From JAKLKS01 sp964370855 (GTDB lineage: Bacteria > Planctomycetota > JAJSAM01 > JAKLKS01): a DNA stretch of 38,057 nt. Below, piece by piece: positions 7,619 to 14,470 of the stretch. A program made the translations under genes and the position numbers. The notes beneath the pieces were generated by a model. That model saw nothing but the letters and a program-made list of their open reading frames with translations. It was not told where the DNA came from and made no database searches. The stretch's first letter is position 1. The number at the start of each line of letters is the position of its first letter. The stretch covers positions 1-38,057 of the forward strand of contig CAYJMF010000037.1 of assembly GCA_964370855.1 (NCBI GenBank), given 5' to 3'.

Positions 7619-9799
7619 ATGGGCCGAGGGCTGGGCGCGCCCCTTCGACGGATCCTGGCGGCACCGGGGATCCTCCTCTTCCTGTGCATGGCCCAGGAGC
7701 CTCGCGCCGTTCCCGGCGTCGTCGCCGACCCGATGATGCCGTTCTCGACGTACCTCGGCGGCGACCGGGACGACTTCGCCCGGGCCGTCGCGGTCGGACC
7801 CGACGGGACCGTCTGGGTCGCCGGGTTCACGTACTCGCGGGACTTCCCCGGGGTCCCGACGGGCATCGGCGCCGACATCTACCCGGGACCCGTCCTCGTC
7901 CACATCGACCCCGTCCTCCATGTCCTGCTGTCCTCGCTCCCCCTCCAGGCGTTCATGGTCCCGCGGCGGTTGGCGGTGGACGCGGGAGGGAACGTCTTCA
8001 TCCTGGGTACCGGGGGCGGGACGAACCTCCCCGGCGCCACGGGCTTCCAACCGGCCTCGGCCGGCGAGGACGACCTCGTCCTCCTCAAGGTCGCCTCCGA
8101 CGGAGAGACCTTCCTGTGGTCCTCCTACCTCGGGGGAACCGGAGGGGAACGGGCCGGTGGGATCGCCGTGGACGGCAACGGGGACGCGGTGGTGGCCGGG
8201 ACGACCTGGTCGTCGGACTTCCCCACGGTGGACGCGATGCAACCGGGCCTCCTCGGATCCAGCGACGCCTTCGTCGCCCGGTTCCTCGGCGACGGCTCGG
8301 GCCTGGCGTTCTCCACCTACCTGGGAGGCTCCGGGGTCACCTACCTGGGAGGGTCCGGGGGCGAGTCCGAGGGCAACGTCTCCGTCGCCATCGCCGGAGA
8401 TGGCGGAATCCTGGTCTCGGGAACCACGATGTCCGACGACTTCCCCCTCATCGCCCCTTTACAGGCCGTCCGCGCCGGAGGCACCGACGCATTCCTGGCG
8501 AGGCTGGTTCCGACAGGATCCACCGTTTCCTGGTCCACCCTCCTCGGCGGCGGCGGCCGGGACGCCTCCGTGGCCGTTGCCGTGGACCAGGACGGTTCGG
8601 TGGTGCTTCTCGGGGAGACGGAGTCCGGCGACTTCCCGGCACCCGCGGGAGCCACCTGGTCGGCCGACGGGAAGCGGGATTTGTTCCTCGCGCGGTTCGC
8701 CGGCGACGGGTCCTCGATGGAGCGGTCCCTCCGGTTCGGCGGACGTGGCAACGACGTTCCCCTGGACCTCGCGCTCGCCCCCGACGGGACGGCCTGGGTG
8801 GCGGGGGAGACTTCCTCCGACGACCTGCCGACGGCGGGGTCGGTGCGATGCCGTTTCGGGTATGGCGTCAGCGCCTTCGCCGCCGGGTTCGACCTGGAGG
8901 CCGGCGCACTCCTCTTCTCCACCTACCTCGGCGGGGACTCCTTCGCAGGGGAAGCGGGAGTGGCCCTCGGTCCGGACGACGCGGCATGGATCGTCGGGGG
9001 TACCCTCGCGGACACCTTCCCCATGGCCTCTCCTCTCCAGCCGGGGAACTCGGGAGCCTGGGACATGTTCGTCACGAGGCTCACCCGCACCTCCCCGGAA
9101 CTTCGCCCGGCCTCCCCCGCCGGCCCGGAAGTCGAGGCGCTGTCCGGGCATGCAGCCCGGATCCGATGGGAGGACCGGAGCGCCGACGAGACCGGGTTCG
9201 CCGTGGATCGGATGGGCGACTACTACGGGTTCGACCGGGTCGCCGTCATTCCGGAGGGATCGACGGAGTTCGACGATACGGACCTCCTGCCGGCACGGAC
9301 CTACACGTACTCCGTGCAGTCCTTCAACGAGGACGGCGGCTCCCTCCCCACGGATCTCGTCAGCGTCGCGATGCCGCCGACCCTGGACTTCCAGCTCCTC
9401 CGGTGGAACCAGAGGCTGATTCGATGGTCGGGAACCCACCGGCTCCGCTTCATGGTCTCCCTCCCCCCGGGTCCCGATGCGGAGGCCGGGCGGCTGGATC
9501 CGGTCGGGGGAGGCCTCGAGGTGCGCATCGAAAGCGAGGAGTACACGGGATTCCTCGTCGTTCACTCCATCCCTCCCGACGACCCGAACTGGAAGCGCTC
9601 CGGCGGCCGGCTGCGATGGAGGCCGCCGGATGCGTGGATGTTCCGGGTGGACGTCGACCTCCGCCGCCACCGGATCCTGGTGCGGGGGCTCACCTCCGAC
9701 CGGCTCCCCATCACCATCCCCGATCAGGACGTGAGGATGCGCGTCACCGTCGGGAGGGATGCGGGGGCGGGCCTGCTCCCCTGGCCGGTCAATCGTTGA
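7619..9799 (+). CDS. Secreted SBBP beta-propeller repeat protein with Fn3-like domain
   Basis: 726 residues. ATG 7619 is chosen over the in-frame ATG 7586 because GGAGG lies eight bases upstream and the protein then opens with a clean signal peptide (RRILAAPGILLFLCMA). It contains at least five SBBP-type repeats with the cadence STYLGG...A.AVGPDGTVWVAG.T.S.DFP. A fibronectin type III-like unit follows (ARIRWEDRSADETGF ... YTYSVQSFNEDGG). The last ~130 residues form a domain starting LLRWNQRLIRW with strands resembling the neighbouring PrcB-like protein. It is probably exported and surface-associated; no enzyme motif is seen. It is convergent with the next gene. Confidence 0.85.
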   Translation: MGRGLGAPLRRILAAPGILLFLCMAQEPRAVPGVVADPMMPFSTYLGGDRDDFARAVAVGPDGTVWVAGFTYSRDFPGVPTGIGADIYPGPVLVHIDPVLHVLLSSLPLQAFMVPRRLAVDAGGNVFILGTGGGTNLPGATGFQPASAGEDDLVLLKVASDGETFLWSSYLGGTGGERAGGIAVDGNGDAVVAGTTWSSDFPTVDAMQPGLLGSSDAFVARFLGDGSGLAFSTYLGGSGVTYLGGSGGESEGNVSVAIAGDGGILVSGTTMSDDFPLIAPLQAVRAGGTDAFLARLVPTGSTVSWSTLLGGGGRDASVAVAVDQDGSVVLLGETESGDFPAPAGATWSADGKRDLFLARFAGDGSSMERSLRFGGRGNDVPLDLALAPDGTAWVAGETSSDDLPTAGSVRCRFGYGVSAFAAGFDLEAGALLFSTYLGGDSFAGEAGVALGPDDAAWIVGGTLADTFPMASPLQPGNSGAWDMFVTRLTRTSPELRPASPAGPEVEALSGHAARIRWEDRSADETGFAVDRMGDYYGFDRVAVIPEGSTEFDDTDLLPARTYTYSVQSFNEDGGSLPTDLVSVAMPPTLDFQLLRWNQRLIRWSGTHRLRFMVSLPPGPDAEAGRLDPVGGGLEVRIESEEYTGFLVVHSIPPDDPNWKRSGGRLRWRPPDAWMFRVDVDLRRHRILVRGLTSDRLPITIPDQDVRMRVTVGRDAGAGLLPWPVNR
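8315..8362 (+). repeat. In-frame 24-nt tandem duplication inside the SBBP gene
   Basis: Units 8315-8338 and 8339-8362 are nearly identical (acctacctgggagg then ctccgggg or gtccgggg). They encode TYLGGSGV followed by TYLGGSGG within one propeller blade. The copy looks recent and leaves the frame intact. Confidence 0.7.
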
Positions 9800-9916
9800 C
9801 GGGCCGAGCCACGGGCCACCGCTTGCGAGCGGGCCGGCGATGAAGTCCCCGGGCCCGAGGAGCTCATGGCGGGGCGGCGCATCCGGGACACGGGGCCGCG
9901 GAAGAACGTCTCCGGC

Positions 9917-10840
9917 TCAGCGGCAGTCCCGGTACTCCAGCCTTCCGAGGAAGGTGACGGGCTTCGTGGAGTAGGGGACGACCCGGTGGTCGTGGCCCGT
10001 GGTGAACATCCATACCACCGCGCAGTCCTTGCCGGGCCGCTCCTCCGTGAAACGGACGACGATGCGATCGGACTCCTCCACGATCTCGTCGATCCGGAGG
10101 CCATAGCCGGTGGAAGGGAAGACGGCATCGACGACGACCGCCATCTCTCCGAATGCCGCGATGGGAGGCTCGGAGACGGTGCCCGAAGTCCAGAGCCCGC
10201 CACCGAGCTCGTACCCCACCCACTCCGCTCTGGACCGGATCACGACTCCGATCCCCGATGGCTTGCCCGGGGCATTCTCGAACCTGTCGAGGTCATGCAC
10301 TTCCGGCGGCTCGCTGCGGTAGGCCCACCGGCGGGACCCCTTGCGGATCCAGGTCGCGGACCCTCCGAGGATCTCCTCACCGAGACGGAGAGACACGGAG
10401 GCGCCACCCTCGTCCGAGGCCGCCAACCCATCGAGCGCGAGCCGCCGTCCACGGAAGGACAGGGAGACCACCCCGTTCCGCCTTCGAAGAAGTCGGAGGG
10501 TGAACGACGCCCCGCCATCCCGGTCCTCGAGAATGACCCTGAGGCCGGTCCCGTTCCTCCGGATCTCAGCGCCCTCCGCTGGCGCGGTGGAATCGAACAG
10601 GACGGTCCCACCGACGGAGAGCAGGAGGGAATCCAGTTCCGGGTCGAACTCCAGGGGAGGGGTCCCCCGGGAGGACTTCAGCCGGACCTTGACGGAGCCG
10701 GTGGGGTCGGCGGATCCTCCCGGGGTCTCGTCCCAATCCACGCGGAGCAGGCGCAGGGCAGGCTGGTAGGTGGCGGAATTGCCGGAGGGCGCGAGCAGTA
10801 ACAGGACCAGGGCTGCAACCGGGATGGCCATCCATCTCAT
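9917..10840 (-). CDS. Secreted protein with C-terminal PrcB-like domain
   Basis: 307 residues with an N-terminal signal peptide (MRWMAIPVAALVLLLLAPSG). The first ~160 residues form beta-rich repeats (VKVRLKSSRGTPPLEFDPE; LRVILEDRDGGASFTLRLLRRRNGVVSLSFRGRRL). The last ~65 residues resemble the PrcB C-terminal domain: a GYGLRIDEIVEESDRIVV segment, then a PGKDCAVVWMFTT segment. PrcB-type proteins are known as partners of secreted proteases in treponemes, but the domain is widespread with unknown function. The ATG at 10840 has a modest ribosome site. It is convergent with the SBBP gene, 117 bases apart. Confidence 0.7.
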   Translation of the reverse strand: MRWMAIPVAALVLLLLAPSGNSATYQPALRLLRVDWDETPGGSADPTGSVKVRLKSSRGTPPLEFDPELDSLLLSVGGTVLFDSTAPAEGAEIRRNGTGLRVILEDRDGGASFTLRLLRRRNGVVSLSFRGRRLALDGLAASDEGGASVSLRLGEEILGGSATWIRKGSRRWAYRSEPPEVHDLDRFENAPGKPSGIGVVIRSRAEWVGYELGGGLWTSGTVSEPPIAAFGEMAVVVDAVFPSTGYGLRIDEIVEESDRIVVRFTEERPGKDCAVVWMFTTGHDHRVVPYSTKPVTFLGRLEYRDCR

Positions 10841-10912
10841 GCGGAGGATGTTACCAGTTCTTCCGCCGCTTGCCTGCGGGCCGCCTCGACCAGGGCAACC
10901 GGGTGGAGGCGT

Positions 10913-11176
10913 CTACCTGCGGTCGTAGACGTCCCGACGGTGCCCTGCCCGGACGATGCGGACCAACCGGGCCGAATCGTCCACCTGGTAGAGAACCCGG
11001 TAGTCTCCGACCCGGATGCGCCACGTGCGGTCCTTCCCGCGCAGCACCTTGCAGCCCGGTGGTCTGGGATTGGATCCGAGCGCGGCGATGGCGTCACGGA
11101 GCCGCGGGAGCACCTGATGCGGCAACTTGTCCACGTCCCGGTCGGCCCCGGGCTTGTAGACGATGCGGTATGACAT
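10913..11176 (-). CDS. RelE/ParE-family toxin of a type II toxin-antitoxin pair
   Basis: 87 residues with the whole RelE fold signature: YRIVYKPGADRDVDKLP at the start, RLRDAIAALGSNPRPPGCKVLRG in the middle, then WRIRVGDYRVLYQVDD and a VRIVRAGHRRDVY end. RelE-type toxins cut mRNA at the ribosome and ParE relatives inhibit gyrase; the C-terminal Arg/His/Tyr set fits the mRNA-interferase type better. The ATG follows the TAG of the upstream antitoxin with no spacer, the usual coupling in such pairs. Confidence 0.92.
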   Translation of the reverse strand: MSYRIVYKPGADRDVDKLPHQVLPRLRDAIAALGSNPRPPGCKVLRGKDRTWRIRVGDYRVLYQVDDSARLVRIVRAGHRRDVYDRR

Positions 11177-11407
11177 CTACAGGCCGCGCTTCTTCCAGAA
11201 CTCCTCGTGGGAGATCTCGCCGGGCTCCTTCAGGGCCTCGGCCGCGTCCTGGGCGTCGAGGCGGTCCTCCAGGCGTTCGAAGTGCTTCGCCATCAGTTCC
11301 TCGACGATGGGGCGGACGGCCTTCCGGAGGGCGGCGGCGGAGGGACTGCTCCGGCGGCGCGGGGCCGCTTTGCGGCGGGTCGGGGTGCGCCGCGTGGATT
11401 TCGGCAT
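11177..11407 (-). CDS. Antitoxin partner of the RelE/ParE-type toxin
   Basis: 76 residues. The N-terminal 30 residues are strongly basic (Lys/Arg/Ser/Thr-rich). A helical, acidic second half follows (VEELMAKHFERLEDRLDAQDAAEAL) and ends in a PGEISHEEFWKKRG motif that resembles the toxin-wrapping tail of RelB-like antitoxins. Position decides the call: it lies immediately upstream of the toxin with zero spacing. No clear DNA-binding fold is recognised in the basic N-terminus, which is unlike typical RelB. Confidence 0.75.
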   Translation of the reverse strand: MPKSTRRTPTRRKAAPRRRSSPSAAALRKAVRPIVEELMAKHFERLEDRLDAQDAAEALKEPGEISHEEFWKKRGL

Positions 11408-11493
11408 GGCCCCATTCTAGCATCCGGGTGTCCCGGGCGGGACGGCGACCGCGATCCATCGTGCGCCCGTTGCCCGCGTTCGCGCCGGCCTCG

Positions 11494-12033
11494 TCAGGAG
11501 CCGGGCCGGCCCCATCCAGGAGGGAAGACGACGATCCCGGTGCGCAGGGCATCGTCCGTGGCGACCTCGATCCTGAAGTCGCCGGTCCCCCTTGCGCGGC
11601 GCCTCTTGAACGCATGGACCAGGGCGAGAGACTGCCGATTGTCCCTGGAGATCTCGGTGACCAGCGGAAGTCGGCGGCGGGAGGCCTGGTCGAGGGCCGC
11701 CTGCCAGAGCCGGGCCGCGTTGAAACCTCTCCGGTGATCCTGGCGCAGGTGGATCGCGCCCAGTTCCAGGCAGCGACCGATGCCCCGGGGCCCCTCCTCC
11801 AACTCCTGCAGGAGGCAGAACCCGACGCTCTCCCCGGCGCTCCTCGCGAGGAGTGCGATGCGCGAACCGGACGGTCTCCAGTGCTCCATGAACCGCGCCT
11901 CCGTCGGCAGCGGCTTCTCGCCGGCGAGGGCGGCGACTGCCCGGTGGTAGTCCCGGAAGAGCTCCCACAGGGGGGGAAGGTCCGCCATGCCCGCGACCGC
12001 GACGAGGACGGTGGGGGGCCCGCCGCCGGACAC
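11494..12033 (-). CDS. GNAT-family N-acetyltransferase
   Basis: 179 residues from a GTG start at 12033; an internal ATG at 11988 (MADLPPLWELFRDYH) is an alternative. GNAT features are seen: a hydrophobic strand with GFCLLQE, then LGAIHLRQDHRRGFNAARLW, which corresponds to the acetyl-CoA loop and following helix, then LPLVTEISRDNRQSLALVHAFKRR, the usual end of the fold. The loop is RRGFNA rather than the canonical RGxGxG/A. It starts six bases after the stop of a ribbon-helix-helix gene, so the pair is probably co-transcribed. It could be a small-molecule or peptide acetyltransferase, or a toxin of a two-gene unit. Confidence 0.75.
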   Translation of the reverse strand: MSGGGPPTVLVAVAGMADLPPLWELFRDYHRAVAALAGEKPLPTEARFMEHWRPSGSRIALLARSAGESVGFCLLQELEEGPRGIGRCLELGAIHLRQDHRRGFNAARLWQAALDQASRRRLPLVTEISRDNRQSLALVHAFKRRRARGTGDFRIEVATDDALRTGIVVFPPGWGRPGS

Positions 12034-12039
12034 GGGGAG

Positions 12040-12282
12040 CTACCTCTTCCGGAGCCGCGCGCGGAGCTGTTTCGCGGTCAGCGGCTCGCACTCACCCCAG
12101 TTGGTCCGACGGGTCTCCAGTATCTCCTCGACGGGCCGGTCCTCCGGAAGGTCGACGGCCCGGCGGACGAGATCGCGGACCTCCTTCGAGAGCGAGGTCC
12201 CGTGCGCCTTCGCCAGGCGGCTGACGGCCTTGTACAGGGGAGCCTCGAGGACCGTGTGGATGCGGGGGTTCCTGGCAGCCAT
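12040..12282 (-). CDS. Ribbon-helix-helix (CopG/Arc-like) DNA-binding protein, antitoxin-like
   Basis: 80 residues from the ATG at 12282; a longer frame adds nine unlikely residues. The first ~45 residues follow the ribbon-helix-helix pattern: a beta strand (RIHTVLEA), helix A (PLYKAVSRLAKAHG), then TSLSKEVRDLVRRAV as helix B. The tail is charged and ends QLRARLRKR. Proteins like this usually autoregulate a two-gene unit and bind a toxin with the tail. The gene immediately downstream encodes a GNAT enzyme. Confidence 0.75.
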   Translation of the reverse strand: MAARNPRIHTVLEAPLYKAVSRLAKAHGTSLSKEVRDLVRRAVDLPEDRPVEEILETRRTNWGECEPLTAKQLRARLRKR

Positions 12283-12333
12283 CCCGAAAGTGTAGCACAA
12301 GTGCAGCACCGGCTCCGCCCGCCCCCGCGCCCC

Positions 12334-13461
12334 CTACTTCGCCGCCGGCTCTGCGAGCCCCTCCTCCGCCTTCGCCGCGACCTCGCTGCCGGGGAACGCC
12401 GCCTTCAACTCCTCCAGCCGCCGCCGCCCCGCCTCCGGATCCCGACGCGCGAGGTCGCGGGCCTTCTTCACGAGGTCGAGGGCCGCCATCTCCGCCGTGC
12501 GGATCTCCTTCGCCGCGTCCAGCAGCCGCGCCCGCTCCCGCTCGAGCCCCTCCACGGCCTTCCCCTCGGCCCAGGCGTCGGCCCAGCGCTTCTCCTTCCG
12601 CGCCCGCTCCGCACGGTCGAGCCGCCGCCGCGTCGATCCCAGCGCCCCGTCGAGGAAGTCGAAGGCCCGCGTCCAGACCTCCGGGGCGCGGTCCTCGTGC
12701 CCGAGCCCCGCGTGCACCGCCGTCCCCGTCTCGATGCCGGCCTCGCGGAGCGCCTCCACCGCCTCCGGCACCGCCCCCCGCCACTCCTCGTCCCTCCCGC
12801 CCACGGAGAGGAACACCGGGAGGTCCTTCGGCTTCTTCGGCAGGTCCGGGATCACCGCCCCCCCGTGGGCCGCGATGGCCCCGAAGCGGGCCGCGTTCTC
12901 GAGCCCCCAGCGCGTCGCCATGAGCCCCCCGCTCCCGGCCCCGGCGAGGATCACCCGGTCCGGGTCCACGGCGAGCCGCTTCGCCACCGCGTCGAGGGTC
13001 GACAACAGGATGTCCCCGTCGGGGTTCCGCCACTGCAGCGCGCGGGATTCCGGCGCGGCGAGGATCCAGCCCCGCCGCTTCGCCTCCGGCACCAGCTCGA
13101 GGATCGCCGTCGCCGCCGGCTCCCGCTCCGCGTGGAGGAGCAGCAGGAGCGGCCGCGACCGCAGCGGCACGGCGCCGGGCGGATTGTAGAGGTGGAAGAG
13201 CCCCTCGGGATTGGCGAGCCGCACCGCCTCGATGCGCGGCTTCTCCTCGGCCCGCGGGGCGGCGGCGGGGGAGGGGCCGTCCTCATCGTCCGGCTCGTCC
13301 TCCTCGCCGCCCTCGTCCTCCGGAGGAGGCGACCCCGGCTTCACCGCGGGCGGGCCGCCGGGGGGATCCCCGCCCTCCCCGTCTCCCGCGACGGCGGGGG
13401 AGGCGGCGAGGACCATCGCCAGGGCGAAGGCGACCAGGGACGGAAGAGCCGCCCCCCTCAC
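12334..13461 (-). CDS. Secreted alpha/beta-hydrolase-like protein (esterase/LpqC-like)
   Basis: 375 residues. The GTG start at 13461 overlaps the upstream stop as GTGA and opens a signal peptide ending near AVAG (26). A Pro/Glu/Asp linker follows (27-75). The hydrolase region holds a nucleophile-elbow motif AGSGG with Ser177, a candidate acid Asp224 in SVGGRDEEW and His255 in AGLGHED. This layout matches poly(3-hydroxybutyrate) depolymerase/LpqC-like esterases, with Ala instead of the first Gly of GxSxG. A C-terminal ~95-residue charged helical tail follows. The substrate is unknown. It is probably periplasmic or secreted. Confidence 0.75.
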   Translation of the reverse strand: MRGAALPSLVAFALAMVLAASPAVAGDGEGGDPPGGPPAVKPGSPPPEDEGGEEDEPDDEDGPSPAAAPRAEEKPRIEAVRLANPEGLFHLYNPPGAVPLRSRPLLLLLHAEREPAATAILELVPEAKRRGWILAAPESRALQWRNPDGDILLSTLDAVAKRLAVDPDRVILAGAGSGGLMATRWGLENAARFGAIAAHGGAVIPDLPKKPKDLPVFLSVGGRDEEWRGAVPEAVEALREAGIETGTAVHAGLGHEDRAPEVWTRAFDFLDGALGSTRRRLDRAERARKEKRWADAWAEGKAVEGLERERARLLDAAKEIRTAEMAALDLVKKARDLARRDPEAGRRRLEELKAAFPGSEVAAKAEEGLAEPAAK

Positions 13462-14432
13462 CCCGCCACCGTCACCGCGATGTCCCAGTCCGGGTCCGGC
13501 AGCCAGTCGATGGCGATCACGGCCTTCACCCTCCACTCGACCTTGTGCGGCCCCGCGGCGAGGGAGGGGGGGGCATCCCCGGGCAGGCGGAGGATGCCGG
13601 CCCACACCGCCTCCTGCAGGGCCGGCGCACGCTCCGGCCCCTCGAGGTCCACGTCCACCTTCGCCAGCGTCTCCTTCTTCGTGGACTTCGACTTCCCCGA
13701 ACCGTGCACCGTGTGCTCGACGCACTCGAGGTGCGCCTTCACGGACCGCGGCGCGAGGTCCTTCCGCGGCACCGCCGTCAGCCGCACCGCCATCTCCCCG
13801 CCCGGCGACGCCGGCACCGGGCCCACCTCCACACGCACCTTCCCCGCCCGCCGGTACCCCATGGAGATGGGGATCATGAACAGCGCGACGAGCCCCGCGA
13901 GCCCCCCCACGATGAAGAACAGCGCCCCGCCGTAGCCCCCCGAGAACCCCACCACCGCCGCGCAGGCGAGGAAGATGATGGTGCAGGAGAGGGCGCAGCC
14001 GAACTCGAAGGCCCCGCTGGAGGCCATCTCCACGAGTTCCCCGTCCCCCGCCGGCGCGGGTCCCACCTCCACGGGGGCCCCCTCCTCGGGATCGAAGCCC
14101 CAGGGGATCCCCGCCCGGGCCACCACGGTCCACTCCACCTCGAGCTTCCGCCCGCGGTAGGTGGGGGGGCCCGCGGGCACCGGCAGTGCAAAGGGGAGGG
14201 GGGCCGGCTCCCGGGGCTTCCAGGCGCGGCCCCCCCCGGGGACGGGGACCTCGGCCCCCTTCCCCGAGGCGCGGTTCGCGCCGGCGCCGGTCTTCCAGTC
14301 GAGGCGGACGAAGATCCCCTCGCAGTCGAGGGGCTCGTCCACGAGGAGCTCCACCCGCCCCTCCACGAGGTCCCCGGGGAGCCGGGGACCGGGGACGTCC
14401 TCCACGGTCAGGAGCAGGCGCGCGCGGGGCAT
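13458..14432 (-). CDS. Membrane protein with two arrestin-like beta-sandwich halves
   Basis: 324 residues from the ATG at 14432. An N-terminal half begins ARLLLTVEDVPGPRLPGDLVEGRVEL, the typical start of arrestin/Spo0M-like sandwiches, and includes RKLEVEWTVVARAGI. Hydrophobic residues about 150-196 form two membrane helices. A second half of beta strands follows, containing VKAHLECVEHTV and a final VEWRVKAVIAIDW that mirrors the end of the first. The two soluble halves are separated by the membrane pair, an arrangement seen in some bacterial hypothetical proteins. It overlaps the esterase gene by four bases and lies 38 bases after the PQQ-type gene. Function unknown. Confidence 0.65.
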   Translation of the reverse strand: MPRARLLLTVEDVPGPRLPGDLVEGRVELLVDEPLDCEGIFVRLDWKTGAGANRASGKGAEVPVPGGGRAWKPREPAPLPFALPVPAGPPTYRGRKLEVEWTVVARAGIPWGFDPEEGAPVEVGPAPAGDGELVEMASSGAFEFGCALSCTIIFLACAAVVGFSGGYGGALFFIVGGLAGLVALFMIPISMGYRRAGKVRVEVGPVPASPGGEMAVRLTAVPRKDLAPRSVKAHLECVEHTVHGSGKSKSTKKETLAKVDVDLEGPERAPALQEAVWAGILRLPGDAPPSLAAGPHKVEWRVKAVIAIDWLPDPDWDIAVTVAG

Positions 14433-14470
14433 GGCGGGAGGATACGGGAGGAGTCCCCCGGGGTCCCTTC

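Noticed and set aside
10870..13935. 1021-codon plus-strand open frame across the toxin-antitoxin and esterase region
   Set aside because: Arg/Pro/Gly-rich shadow of well-supported minus-strand genes.
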